Shown here piece by piece: positions 42,971 through 52,758 of a stretch of 64,000 nt of DNA. Position 1 is the stretch's first letter. The number at the start of each line of letters is the position of its first letter. Source of the stretch: Granulicella arctica (lineage in GTDB: Bacteria; Acidobacteriota; Terriglobia; Terriglobales; Acidobacteriaceae); the NCBI RefSeq assembly GCF_013410065.1, contig NZ_JACCCW010000001.1, positions 310,001 to 374,000 of the forward strand, in the 5' to 3' direction. The notes under the pieces are model-generated. The model made no database searches. It was not told where the DNA came from and was given only the letters and a program-made list of their open reading frames with translations. The translations under genes and the position numbers were made by a program.

Positions 42971-43936
42971 ATGGCACGTTCGCACGTTTCACATGGTGAT
43001 CTTGTCCAATTCGCGGATGATCGCGTCAATCTCAAGAAAGATGACGCGGTCGATCTCCGACGTCAGGCCAATCTGCTGCGCGACAAGCTGGAAACGTACC
43101 TGGGTGACCATCCCGATTTCGAGCTGCGGAAGATGCTTCTCTCCGGAAGCCTCGCCAAGGGCACGGCTCTGAAATCCATTAGCGATATCGACGTGGCCTG
43201 CTATATCAGCGGCGATGTGGCTCCACACAAAGTCTCGGAGCTGATTCCGTGGCTTGCGAAACGGTTGGAGAAGGCGTTTCCAAACTTCAAGCCTGAGCAA
43301 ATTACGCGAAAGAACTACTCCGTGGGTGTGAAGTTCATTACGACTGGAAACGAAGTAGACATCGTTCCGATTCTGTATTCGGGAGACCCAGAGTGGCGGG
43401 GCTTACTGATCTCTAAGGATACCGGCGAGGAACTGATGACGAGTGTTCCGCTGCACCTCAGGTTCATTCGGAAGCGCAAAGACGAGAACAAAACCCACTT
43501 CGCTCAGATCGTGCGGTTCGTTAAGTTCTGGGCGAATATCCAAAAGCAAGGCGATGAAAACTTCCGCTTCAAATCTTTCATGGCAGAGTTGCTCGTCGCA
43601 CACCTCGCGGACACTGGCGTGAAGTTGAATGACTACCCGGAGGCGCTGTCTGCTGTCTTCAACTATATGGCGTCCGATGAGTTCCGTTCGACAATCGCCT
43701 TCAGCGATTACTACAAGGTTTCAGACTGCAAGAGCACAACTGATCCGATCCGTATGTGGGACCCGGTCAACTGCGAAAACAACGTCGCCAAGCTCTACAC
43801 AGAAAAGAACCGAGGATTGCTGTTCGAGGCGGCACTTGATGCGGGTGACGCTATCGATGCGGCGTTGAGAGCGACAACGAAGGAAGATACGGTTCGCTAT
43901 TGGCGGAAGGTCTTCGGACCATCATTCAGCGTTTAG
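42971..43936 (+). CDS. cdnC: CBASS cyclic-oligonucleotide synthase (CD-NTase)
   Basis: 321 aa of the cGAS/DncV-like nucleotidyltransferase family. The active site is complete: Gly59-Ser60 in LLSGSLAKGTALKSISDID, metal-binding Asp72 and Asp74 (SDIDVACYI) and Asp130 (NEVDIVPIL). The C-terminal helical part (KFWANIQKQGDENFRFKSFM) resembles HORMA-associated CD-NTases. When a phage is sensed it should make a cyclic di- or trinucleotide messenger for the SAVED effector. AAGGAGA lies 10 nt before the ATG. First gene of a four-gene operon. The subgroup letter is by context, not proven. Confidence 0.85.
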   Translation: MARSHVSHGDLVQFADDRVNLKKDDAVDLRRQANLLRDKLETYLGDHPDFELRKMLLSGSLAKGTALKSISDIDVACYISGDVAPHKVSELIPWLAKRLEKAFPNFKPEQITRKNYSVGVKFITTGNEVDIVPILYSGDPEWRGLLISKDTGEELMTSVPLHLRFIRKRKDENKTHFAQIVRFVKFWANIQKQGDENFRFKSFMAELLVAHLADTGVKLNDYPEALSAVFNYMASDEFRSTIAFSDYYKVSDCKSTTDPIRMWDPVNCENNVAKLYTEKNRGLLFEAALDAGDAIDAALRATTKEDTVRYWRKVFGPSFSV

Positions 43937-43944
43937 GAGGCATC

Positions 43945-44466
43945 ATGAGCACGAGCTACAGCATTAGCGGCACAGAATCTTTCACGATTACTCATGCGCG
44001 TAAGATCGCGTGCAAGGTCGCGACGGATCTCAAACGCTTTCAGCGCCTATACGCAAGAACATGGGACCCCACCGACCAGGAGATCGATAACTACGAGGCG
44101 GAACTGGTACATCTCCTGAAGCACGACGTTGTGGGAACCGTGATCTATGGATATATGCGCGCAGGCAAGTGGACACAGGCATGTGTCCGATATCATTCGA
44201 CTTCGGGCGGGGAGTTGATCGCGGATGATGATCCGGGGAAAATCAAGCCGGGGTATGACATTGCGGGTGCGTCGTTCACATCCTTTCTGACGTACAACTC
44301 AAATTGGGACAGTCTAAGTCCAAACGCGCGCGAGGCGATCAAAAGCTCCACTCCGCTCCAGCGTGGTACGGGATCAACACCGGTGCTGGAAACGGGCTAT
44401 TGGAGCCAGGACCTCACATATTCGGCCGGCGGCCGGGGTATTGTTCGCAGCATAGTGAAGGGGTAA
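43945..44466 (+). CDS. cap7: CBASS HORMA-domain sensor (Cap7-like)
   Basis: 173 aa with the bacterial HORMA family 1 pattern: ESFTITHARKIACKVATDLK, RFQRLYARTWDPTDQEIDNY, VGTVIYGYMRAGKW. In type III CBASS, the HORMA protein binds peptides from phage proteins in its closed state and then activates the CD-NTase. A near-ideal TAGGAGG lies 4 nt before the ATG. It is 8 nt after the cyclase gene and 2 nt before the TRIP13-like gene. Only one HORMA gene is present. Confidence 0.84.
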   Translation: MSTSYSISGTESFTITHARKIACKVATDLKRFQRLYARTWDPTDQEIDNYEAELVHLLKHDVVGTVIYGYMRAGKWTQACVRYHSTSGGELIADDDPGKIKPGYDIAGASFTSFLTYNSNWDSLSPNAREAIKSSTPLQRGTGSTPVLETGYWSQDLTYSAGGRGIVRSIVKG

Positions 44467-44468
44467 GG

Positions 44469-45413
44469 ATGCCACAGACGGATCTGGATGCATTGTTCAA
44501 TCGACGGTTGGAGTTTCCCGACATGGATGCGGCGAAGCGATTGCATCGACTTGTGGGCCTGGACGACAAAAAGTCGCGGCTCACAAAGACTCTAGGGGTT
44601 CTCGTCAATAGCGCCGGACCGCAGGCTTGGGCCAAGAAGCACCATAAGGACGCTGTGGTACTGCTGGACTACCTTGCTCGTCGACCACCGTTGGTGATTC
44701 TCGCAGGTGACGTGGGGACCGGGAAAACGGAACTGTCGGAGACGATTGGGGATGCTGTAGCTCGGCAAGAGAATATCCCCATCACGCTTTTTCCGATGAG
44801 TCTTTCCACTCGGGGGAGCGGCAGGGTCGGGGAGATGACCCAGCTTCTCAGCGAAGCATTTGACGCCGTCGTAACCTACGCGACCCGCCTTCGCGGAAGG
44901 GGTGCCAAGGCTAGCGGTGCCGTGATCATGCTGGTCGATGAAGGGGATGCACTCACTCAAAGCCGAGAAGCAACCCAGATGCATCATGAAGACCGCGCTG
45001 GAGTGAACGCCTTCATTCGAGGCGTGGATCGCCTGGCAGAACAGCATCTTCCGGTCGTTGTGATTCTCTGTACAAATCGTCTCGCCTCGATTGATCCTGC
45101 CGTACAACGAAGAGCTGCCGACATCTTTCATTTTGAACGACCAAACGAGATCCAACGCCATGCTGTTTTGGAAGGCCCACTGACCGAAGCCGGTTTTACG
45201 ACGCAGGAAATCACAAAACTGGTCAAGGCAACCGGCCCTGCGGAACACTCTGCGATTGGCTTTACATTCTCCGACCTGACGCAACGTTTTCTTCCTACCT
45301 TAGTGCTCGATGCCTACCCTGATAAACCCCTTTCCTTCCCTCGGGCCTTAGAGCTTGTGAAAGAAATGAAGCCAACTCCGCAGTTCCAGAATGGCCAAGG
45401 AGAAAGGCGATGA
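44469..45413 (+). CDS. cap6: CBASS TRIP13/Pch2-like AAA+ ATPase (Cap6-like)
   Basis: 314-aa AAA+ remodeller with Walker A LAGDVGTGKTELSE, Walker B IMLVDEGDALTQS and sensor region VVILCTNRLASIDPAVQRRA containing the arginine finger. In type III CBASS this hexamer opens the HORMA sensor and turns the response off, keeping the system quiet without phage. The reading frame is open upstream but the ATG at 44469 follows GTAAGG and starts right after the HORMA stop. Overlaps the effector gene by 4 nt. Confidence 0.88.
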   Translation: MPQTDLDALFNRRLEFPDMDAAKRLHRLVGLDDKKSRLTKTLGVLVNSAGPQAWAKKHHKDAVVLLDYLARRPPLVILAGDVGTGKTELSETIGDAVARQENIPITLFPMSLSTRGSGRVGEMTQLLSEAFDAVVTYATRLRGRGAKASGAVIMLVDEGDALTQSREATQMHHEDRAGVNAFIRGVDRLAEQHLPVVVILCTNRLASIDPAVQRRAADIFHFERPNEIQRHAVLEGPLTEAGFTTQEITKLVKATGPAEHSAIGFTFSDLTQRFLPTLVLDAYPDKPLSFPRALELVKEMKPTPQFQNGQGERR

Positions 45414-46945
45414 CACAGGCTGTTGCCACAAGGCGAGATGGCGATACGTTCCAAGCCCGCTTTTTTTGGCAGAAAGCGGCTCGGATGCTGATCGCAAACA
45501 CCCATATTTCACGAGTGGGCTTTGAGAAGGGTCCCAAGGGATTTGACGACGTCTGGGTTGAGTATCTCGGCTATGCCGCGCCCAAGGACTTTCAAGGGTT
45601 GTCGATTCTCCGGGATCATTATCAATGCAAGTGGCATGTCACTTCGGGGCAGTACGGCTATCGCGATATCGTTGATCCCGAATTTATCAACGCGACGTCA
45701 CACTCTCTTCTCCAGCGCGCGAGGCAGGCCCAGCTTCAGTATGCCCCGGATGGAACCGGATGCCGGTTCCGTCTCTACACCAACTGGAGAATAGCGTTCG
45801 ATGATCCTCTGCGCGAACTCATTCATCAGAGAGCGCACAATCTTCGCCTGGACAGAATGTATCAAGGGACGACAGCTCGGAGCGCATCAGGACAACTACG
45901 GCAGCTCTGGCGCGATCATCTAAATATTCCCGATGAGGCTCTTAGGGTCCTCGCGCGAACACTTGCGTTTACGGAAACCACAGAATCGCTGGATGATGGT
46001 CGTGACAGGCTGAATGAGCTCTTCCATACCGCCGGCCTAAAACCTATCCGCCCCAACGAAAGCTCCTGCATTTATGATGACTTGGCATTCCAATGGCTTG
46101 CACAGGGCCGTCTTGTATTCGATCGATCCACATTCTATGCTGCGTGCAAAGAGGAGGGGCTGCTCGACCAGGGGCATGCCGCCCCCATCGTCTTCGGCGT
46201 TAAGTCCTTTGAGCACCCAACGGATATTCTTGAAGAGCGCTGCACAGCAGTCCTTAATCTCCTCCCTAAGTTTTATGACAGACAGATTCGTCCGGAATCC
46301 GCCTGGGAAACTGATCTCTATCCTGAGCTTCGGGCTTTTCTTATTGCATCAGCAAAAGCAACGGACCGATTGCGCCTGGCACTCGATGCGCATGTGACGC
46401 TTGCAGTAGCCACCGGCACGATCCTAGACGTGAAGAGTGGTCGAATCATCGAAATCGAGCAAAGAACAGGCGCTCGCCAAATTTGGGCTCCTGATGACCG
46501 AGAGCCATCCAAAGACTGGTGTTCTCTTGTATCCACCATCGAAAAGTCAGATGAAACTTCGCACGACATTCTTGTGACCGTAAGCCTAACGAGAGATGTG
46601 GAGCCGATGGTTCGCTCGTATATGGAATCTACTGAGTTGAAATATCGAGTGCGTCTTTCCGCGGTCCCTTCGTCAGGTCCAGGTTCGGCCAGTGTGCAAT
46701 GTGGCCGACACGCGGTCGATCTTGCAGAGGAGTTAATGAGGAGGATTGGGGATCAACGCGCCGCAATAGGCTTCTCTGGACGCGTGCATCTCTTTTTAGC
46801 AGTACCCAACGGCTTTGCCTTTTTCCTTGGACAGCGTCTCAAGCCGGCAGGCAGGGTGATTCTTTATGAATACGACTTTGAGGGGCTTAATGGGGGTTCC
46901 TATGAGCCGTCATTGGGATTGCCTGTTGGTAGCCGTAATCCATAG
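45410..46945 (+). CDS. cap4: CBASS effector: Cap4-like nuclease fused to SAVED sensor domain
   Basis: 511 aa. The N-terminus looks like the Cap4 PD-(D/E)xK endonuclease: GFDDVWVEYLGY (Asp46/Asp47, Glu51) and HYQCKWHVTS (Gln72-x-Lys74). The C-terminal SAVED domain is recognised by VTVSLTRDVEPMVRSY, then a central segment, GRVHLFLAVPNGFAFFLGQR and VILYEYDF. Cap4 proteins oligomerise on binding the cyclic nucleotide and degrade double-stranded DNA without strong site preference, killing the infected cell. Start overlaps the TRIP13 stop. It ends 40 nt before the convergent relaxase gene. Confidence 0.82.
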   Translation: MTQAVATRRDGDTFQARFFWQKAARMLIANTHISRVGFEKGPKGFDDVWVEYLGYAAPKDFQGLSILRDHYQCKWHVTSGQYGYRDIVDPEFINATSHSLLQRARQAQLQYAPDGTGCRFRLYTNWRIAFDDPLRELIHQRAHNLRLDRMYQGTTARSASGQLRQLWRDHLNIPDEALRVLARTLAFTETTESLDDGRDRLNELFHTAGLKPIRPNESSCIYDDLAFQWLAQGRLVFDRSTFYAACKEEGLLDQGHAAPIVFGVKSFEHPTDILEERCTAVLNLLPKFYDRQIRPESAWETDLYPELRAFLIASAKATDRLRLALDAHVTLAVATGTILDVKSGRIIEIEQRTGARQIWAPDDREPSKDWCSLVSTIEKSDETSHDILVTVSLTRDVEPMVRSYMESTELKYRVRLSAVPSSGPGSASVQCGRHAVDLAEELMRRIGDQRAAIGFSGRVHLFLAVPNGFAFFLGQRLKPAGRVILYEYDFEGLNGGSYEPSLGLPVGSRNP

Positions 46946-46985
46946 CTGATAGCGAGTCAACACTCGCAGTGGCTGGGGAGGATAG

Positions 46986-49900
46986 TCAGAGTCCGAGACC
47001 GAATCCCTCTGACTCGATCTGGGGCACGGAAGGCTTGGAGAAACTGTCGATATTCGACAAAATCACGTTCTGCACCAGCACAATCTCCGCGTCTGGAATG
47101 GATTTCTTTACTGCAAGCTCCTGGCTGTTCGACGTGTAGAAGGTGAGATCGCGGATATGCGGAGAGAGGCGTGTGAGCGCCTCCTGTTGTTGGGTAAGCT
47201 GCGAGGCATCACCGGTGACAAGAACACGATCGACGGGAGCGCGCTGTGCGGTCTCGTCGACATAGCCATACTCGATATTCCGGGCTTGATCGGAATCCAA
47301 TTCAACCGACTTCCCGTTATCAAGCCGCACGGAGAGCGTAGTGTCATTCCCGATGCGCTCCACGGTAGCAAAGTCGCCGGAACGGATATGAGCATCACGG
47401 TCTGAGTCAGTGAGCCGGATACGTTCACCCACAGCAAGATCGCGCTGCTCCTCGCGGTACACCGTACTCTGGCCGGTCTGTTTTTTCAGGAGAGCGGGAT
47501 TGTAGGAGACTTCGTTGCCGTCGCGGGTCGCGACGGTAAGGGTGTTGGCGCGGGCATCGACCGCTAGTACGGTAGCCGTGCTGTTATCGCCGATGCCATG
47601 CCCCACGGGGCTGCCAGCCTTATAGCGTATCTCATCACCGGGCGCATAGTTCGCCGCGAAACGGGGATTGCCGAAGTCCTGCTCGACCCGGATTGAGACG
47701 GAGCGGCTTTCCGTTGCAAGCCGCCCCTGTTGTCGCAACTCATCACGAATGAGCTGGGTAAGTTCCTGCCGTTCGTCAACATTGGGAGCGACGATGACGG
47801 CGCGATCTTCCTGCGCGGTATATGCGAGAGCAACGGCGGCAAGCCTATGTTCCGGGCTCGCGTACTCGTGGAGACGCCCTTGCTCCTGTAATAATGTCGT
47901 ACCGGTCGCGGGATTGTTCGCACGGAAAGCAGCGACCACCTGCTGTATTTCGGTTGTGGAACTCGGTGGCCGGAAGTCGAGAGCGGCGGTCTTCGAGATG
48001 TCGGTTGCCAACCGTACCCCAAGAGTTTCAGCATTATTCGTATACACCCGCGCATCGTCAGAGGCTCGCGAAATGGCTACATAAGCAAGCCGGGTGTTGA
48101 TGAGACTGTGCGAGCTGTCGGTATCGAAATGAGCCAGCACACGGCCAGCCGTGAGACCTTGCGAACTGTGCGAGGTCACAGCGTAGCCGTGGTCGAACTG
48201 CCTGAACTTGGCAGTATCGAAGGTGACGGTGCGCCCAGCTTTACCGTCGATCCGCACGGACATCTGCCCGTTCTCGATGCCGGTGATGGTGCCGAGATCA
48301 CGGTTTGCAAGCCCAAGTTCTTTATAAGGAGCGGTGAGCTGGATTCGGTCGCCGGTGGCGAACTCGCGCTCGGTTTCACGGAAGACGTTGACGCCCCGCA
48401 GTCGTCGTGGGTCATAGACCACGCTGGCTCCATTTGCGAGTTCCACGGTGAGCGTGTTTGCGCGGGCATCGACGGAGCGCACGGTGGCGAAGCTATCCCG
48501 TTCGATGCCTTCGGCTTTACTGCCGGTGGTGTACTGGAGCACATTGCCCGGATCGTATCGTGCCGCCCAGGTTCGGTCGGCACCCGTCATATCGGAGCGG
48601 TGGCTGAGGGTGCGAAGGTGCTGGCTATTGTCGGCCAGCGTCCCATTCTGCAACAGTTCGACGCGAACCGCTTCATTGATCTGCTGACGGCTGCGATTGT
48701 CGGGAGAAACGATGATGGTGTTGTCGGGTTGCGCCGCATAGTCTTTGGCGATAGTAGTGATGCGCTCCTGCTTGTCGGGAATCTCATTGACCCGGCCCTG
48801 ACTCGCAAGCATGTCGATACCTTGCTGTGTGTTGTTCTTCGCAAGATGCTCAACCGCCTTAAGTAGTTCGGGGTCTTTCTGGCGCATGATCCGGTCTAGC
48901 TGCGAGGTACGCATCCCAGCATTTTGCATCTGCTCGAAGGGCTTTCCGGCGTCCACGCCCTGATGCTGGCTGGTATCTCCGATAAGTAACACACGGTCAT
49001 CCAGTTTGAGTTTGTCCAGAAACGACCGCATCTGCCGGGTGCTGGCAAGGCTCGACTCATCCAGCATATAAAGGTGGCGCAGTTCGGGGTTTGCGCTCGG
49101 ATGCTTTTCGCCACGGGCAAGGAAGCTCTGCAACGTGTTCGCGTCGATCCCGGCCTCACGGAGCTGTGCCGAGGCGCGGGAGGTTGGGGCAAAGCCCTCG
49201 ACCGTATACCCACTCTTTTCCGCGCCTTCGCGGATGGAGGCCAGGGCCACGGTCTTCCCGGTCCCGGCCCGTCCTTGCAGGCCGAGGATGCGGTCGGTGG
49301 AGTTTAGAACCTCCTCAATCACACGGCGCTGCGAGTCATTGAGAAAGCTGCGCGATGCGGCTTGCTCTTGCGCTTTCTCGGCAGTCATCATCGGTTCGAC
49401 CGCATTCCGTCCCGCAATTACATGGGCAACATTGGCGCGTTCGGCGGCGATAGTCTCCGGGGTTGTAAAGCTGCGACCGGAGGCGTACTTCGCTGTCTCT
49501 ACGGAGCGGAAGTCACCGCGTTCGCGCCGCGCCTCGAAGTCTGCGCGGACCTCGGCATAGGTCGTCTCACCTATGCCACGCCGCAGCGCATCGCGGAAGA
49601 TGAGCCGTTCATCGGCGACAGCTTCCCGCTCGAAAAGACTGTCCCGCGCATAGGTGACGGCTTCCTTTGCGCGAGCATTTCCATCAGGGTCATGCTCCTG
49701 CATCCGGGCACGCTGGCGAGCGTCCGCTACTACCTGTTGCGGCTGGTGGCCATACTCGACGGCTACTTTACGATGAGCGGTCAACACCTCGTCCCGTGTA
49801 AGCTCCTGCTTCTTTTCCCGCGTGGAATGTGCCGCGATCTGCGCTGCCCTCGGGCCACTGACGCCCTTTCTCTCCATCTCATCTTTAATCTGGTGCGATC

Positions 49901-50654
49901 GGAGACTGGAAGCATCGAGATATTGCTGGGTGTAGCCTTTGATCTCCGGCGCACCACTCTTGCCTGCTTCTATTTCGTAGCCCAGGCCACGCAGTCGGTA
50001 CATCAACTCTGACTGATACACAGCGGTCGCAAACTGCTTGCTCTCGAAAAATGGGCGCTCTTGCAAGGCCCGTGTGGAACCGTCTGCGCGTTCGGTTACA
50101 TTGAAGATGACAGCGTGGGTGTGGAGCTGCGGCGCGGCGTAACCATCGACCGGACGGGCGGTGTCATGCTCAAACTTTGCAACGATGAACTTGCCTGTCG
50201 TCTCGGCGGGATTGTTCCCGCCGATGCGGGCCTGTGTGTACTTCTCCAACTCGTTCAATGCAACCGTGACGGCGGCGCTATGGGCTTCGCGGATTCGGTC
50301 ATCTCCACCGACCAGGGCGGTCAGTGACACGGACTTCGGCGCGGAAAAGGTAGCGTCCCAACCGGCGCGATGTTCCACGGCTTTAACGGTCTTCCCATTC
50401 GCATTTTGATACTCCACGGCTGCCCTGTGCCGAACCATCTGGGCCTCCGTCTGCGGATGCTGGCCTTCCGATAACCGGGAAAACTCCTGGGCCGTGACTT
50501 CGCCGGAGAGTCCGAACGAGGCCGCAAGCCGCCCCTGCCACTCTCCTTTTACTTCGTCTCCCTGTTTGTAATAGCTCTGAGTGGCGGAGGTATACTCCAG
50601 CTTGTGATAGGTCTGGGCCTGGCCGGAACTGAGCGGTTTAGGAATCGAGACCAT
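46986..50654 (-). CDS. MobF-type conjugative relaxase-helicase (TrwC/TraI-like)
   Basis: 1222 aa. The relaxase domain spans the first 300 residues: catalytic tyrosines in EYTSATQSYYKQGD, the block GWDATFSAPKSVSLTALVGG and the metal-binding histidines in APQLHTHAVIFNV. A RecD-like helicase follows with Walker A GLQGRAGTGKTVALASI and Walker B LYMLDESSLAS; the C-terminal third holds two SH3-like repeats (RDLGTITGIENGQMSVRIDG; SGDFATVERIGNDTTLSVRL). It nicks oriT, stays bound to the 5' end and unwinds the strand for transfer. It directly follows the coupling-protein gene (2-nt gap). Confidence 0.92.
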   Translation of the reverse strand: MVSIPKPLSSGQAQTYHKLEYTSATQSYYKQGDEVKGEWQGRLAASFGLSGEVTAQEFSRLSEGQHPQTEAQMVRHRAAVEYQNANGKTVKAVEHRAGWDATFSAPKSVSLTALVGGDDRIREAHSAAVTVALNELEKYTQARIGGNNPAETTGKFIVAKFEHDTARPVDGYAAPQLHTHAVIFNVTERADGSTRALQERPFFESKQFATAVYQSELMYRLRGLGYEIEAGKSGAPEIKGYTQQYLDASSLRSHQIKDEMERKGVSGPRAAQIAAHSTREKKQELTRDEVLTAHRKVAVEYGHQPQQVVADARQRARMQEHDPDGNARAKEAVTYARDSLFEREAVADERLIFRDALRRGIGETTYAEVRADFEARRERGDFRSVETAKYASGRSFTTPETIAAERANVAHVIAGRNAVEPMMTAEKAQEQAASRSFLNDSQRRVIEEVLNSTDRILGLQGRAGTGKTVALASIREGAEKSGYTVEGFAPTSRASAQLREAGIDANTLQSFLARGEKHPSANPELRHLYMLDESSLASTRQMRSFLDKLKLDDRVLLIGDTSQHQGVDAGKPFEQMQNAGMRTSQLDRIMRQKDPELLKAVEHLAKNNTQQGIDMLASQGRVNEIPDKQERITTIAKDYAAQPDNTIIVSPDNRSRQQINEAVRVELLQNGTLADNSQHLRTLSHRSDMTGADRTWAARYDPGNVLQYTTGSKAEGIERDSFATVRSVDARANTLTVELANGASVVYDPRRLRGVNVFRETEREFATGDRIQLTAPYKELGLANRDLGTITGIENGQMSVRIDGKAGRTVTFDTAKFRQFDHGYAVTSHSSQGLTAGRVLAHFDTDSSHSLINTRLAYVAISRASDDARVYTNNAETLGVRLATDISKTAALDFRPPSSTTEIQQVVAAFRANNPATGTTLLQEQGRLHEYASPEHRLAAVALAYTAQEDRAVIVAPNVDERQELTQLIRDELRQQGRLATESRSVSIRVEQDFGNPRFAANYAPGDEIRYKAGSPVGHGIGDNSTATVLAVDARANTLTVATRDGNEVSYNPALLKKQTGQSTVYREEQRDLAVGERIRLTDSDRDAHIRSGDFATVERIGNDTTLSVRLDNGKSVELDSDQARNIEYGYVDETAQRAPVDRVLVTGDASQLTQQQEALTRLSPHIRDLTFYTSNSQELAVKKSIPDAEIVLVQNVILSNIDSFSKPSVPQIESEGFGLGL

Positions 50655-50656
50655 GA

Positions 50657-52753
50657 TTACAGCTCCCTGACATATTCAGGACCATGCAAATCTTCCTGTG
50701 CGGTGTCGGTGTCGGCAACGACTGTGGGGGGAGAGGCAGGCGCGGGCCGGTTCAATTCGCCGGCGCGCGCAGGTTCATTCGTATCCTTCATGGGCCACGG
50801 AATCGGGTTCTTTTCGAGAGCAAGTGGTGCATCGTTCGCCATAGACTCCACCGTGTCTGTAGTGGCCACTGGTTCCGTTCTTACTTCCGGCTTAGCGGAT
50901 TTCGGGGTACGCGGCTCTAACGTGTCGGGATCGAAACTCATCTCCCCGTCCGGGGACTGCCGGGGCAGAAATCCCGGTGTCGGCGTGGGCAGGTCCAAGT
51001 AGTCGAAAGCAAAGCGGGCGACATTATTTCCCAGCTTCAAGTAAGCGTGGCGGTCATCGAGGCCGGTGATCTCCGAACCCATCACAAGCGGCTCGATCTG
51101 GCGCTCCACGGTGAAGTTCTTGCCCGACCGCGAGCCATCGAACTTCGTCTCTTTCAGCCGTTCGATTTCGACTTTGCCAATGGCCTCCGAAATCCATTCG
51201 GCTGCTTTTGGCTCCGCGGTCTTCATAAAGATTTTGGTGGCGGGCTGCGACAACATGACTTCGGCAAGATGCCCATAGATCACTTCAAGCTGGGCTTTGC
51301 CCTGGAAGCCGAGAACGAGCGGATTTTTACTCTTCCGGTTCTCAGTGATGGCGGTATGGAGCTGCGGCAATTTCTGCAAACTCGCCAGCTCGTCGATCAC
51401 GAACCAGACAGGCTTCTGTCCCGGCTGAGGTGCGGTCAGCAGGCGCATGACAAGCAAATCAATCCAGAGTGAGTGCAACGGACGCAGCGTTTCCCGTTCG
51501 GGCGGACGAGACGTAATGAATATCCATCCCTTACGTTTTTTGGCCCAAGTGCGGGCGTTCCATACTGGCCGTTTCTCATCCCTTTGAGGCAGAAGCCGGA
51601 AACACTTGGCAACCAAACCGAGAGATGAAAGTACACCGGCGCGTTGCGGGCCAGCCTTGCGGTCGATGTAGAAGGCCATCTCCGTTCCTTCTACCCGCTT
51701 CATCAATTCCGTATCGCTCGCCATCCACTCGGCGAGCTGATGCGGCGTCGGCCCGAGCTTCAACAGGTGCGCGAAAATCTGCGCCGGGGTCTGGTGAAAG
51801 AACTCGTCTTTATCAGCAGTGGCCGGTTGATAGAGCGAGGCCGCAATAGCGTCGGCCTCGGCATTCGACTCCATCTCCTGCGCCGGACCCCAATAGGGGC
51901 AGCGGGTGTCGAGCGGGTTTAGTACGATGTCCTCGCGTCCGGCGTCGTAAAATCTCTGGATGTACTCGCAAGCCGGGTCATAAACAATCGCAGAATCGCC
52001 GCGCTGACGAATCTGGCGAAGGCACTGCATAATAAGTTGGGTCTTACCAACTCCGGTATCGCCCATGAGCTGAAGATGCTGCGCTTCTTTCCGCAGCGGA
52101 ATCCGCATCATCTTGTCGGATTCCGTAGTTTTGAAGCCGATGCCGTCACCCTTCTGCACCTTGTTGAACTCCTTGGGCGAGAGCATGAGCGGGCCGCGCA
52201 GGACCCGCCCATACTTCATCTGCCGGAATCGCTGGATGTCCCTTGGAATGGCGAACCAGAGCATCACCGCAAGACAAACTCCACCTTCAGTGAAACTCAC
52301 GATAAACACGCCGAATGGCCCATTGCCATCGAAAATCGCATAGCGGAGCCAGCGGTACAGCGCGGCGTCCGCGACCTTCTGCGCTGGACCGCGAAACGGA
52401 AAGCGATACCCCTGCGCTTGTGCCAACTCCGAGAGTGCGAACGGAATGAATCTGCCGTCCGGGAGCGTCGTCTTGCCTACTGCGAAGTCCACCGGCAACG
52501 CGAGACGCGGCTTGGCTTTTCCGCCACCGAGATACAGCAGCCGATAGGTGCCGTGGGTGTGGACGGCAGCTCCAACCTCGGCGCGTATGTATTCAGTGAT
52601 GTAGGACTGCTGCAAGGGAGGCAGAGAGAAATGAAGCCGCTGCCAGAGGAACAAGCCAGTGCAGAGGATTGCGGCCGCTATCGCGCTGTAGCTCATCACC
52701 GGTGCGTGCGGAGGCCAGATGATCGTCTCTTTTCTACCCCATTGTGTTGCCAT
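50657..52753 (-). CDS. Type IV coupling protein (VirD4/TraD/TrwB-like)
   Basis: 698-aa membrane ATPase. Two N-terminal membrane helices (YSAIAAAILCTGLFLW; FGVFIVSFTEGGVCLAVMLW) precede the ATPase domain with Walker A LMGDTGVGKTQLIMQCL and Walker B VWFVIDELASLQKL, plus ENRKSKNPLVLGFQGKAQLE typical of TraD/TrwB AAD proteins. It links the relaxosome to the secretion channel and pumps DNA. The C-terminal 120 residues are proline-rich and disordered. AAGGAGT precedes the start; the MobC-like gene ends 5 nt upstream. Confidence 0.92.
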   Translation of the reverse strand: MATQWGRKETIIWPPHAPVMSYSAIAAAILCTGLFLWQRLHFSLPPLQQSYITEYIRAEVGAAVHTHGTYRLLYLGGGKAKPRLALPVDFAVGKTTLPDGRFIPFALSELAQAQGYRFPFRGPAQKVADAALYRWLRYAIFDGNGPFGVFIVSFTEGGVCLAVMLWFAIPRDIQRFRQMKYGRVLRGPLMLSPKEFNKVQKGDGIGFKTTESDKMMRIPLRKEAQHLQLMGDTGVGKTQLIMQCLRQIRQRGDSAIVYDPACEYIQRFYDAGREDIVLNPLDTRCPYWGPAQEMESNAEADAIAASLYQPATADKDEFFHQTPAQIFAHLLKLGPTPHQLAEWMASDTELMKRVEGTEMAFYIDRKAGPQRAGVLSSLGLVAKCFRLLPQRDEKRPVWNARTWAKKRKGWIFITSRPPERETLRPLHSLWIDLLVMRLLTAPQPGQKPVWFVIDELASLQKLPQLHTAITENRKSKNPLVLGFQGKAQLEVIYGHLAEVMLSQPATKIFMKTAEPKAAEWISEAIGKVEIERLKETKFDGSRSGKNFTVERQIEPLVMGSEITGLDDRHAYLKLGNNVARFAFDYLDLPTPTPGFLPRQSPDGEMSFDPDTLEPRTPKSAKPEVRTEPVATTDTVESMANDAPLALEKNPIPWPMKDTNEPARAGELNRPAPASPPTVVADTDTAQEDLHGPEYVREL

Positions 52754-52758
52754 CGTCG

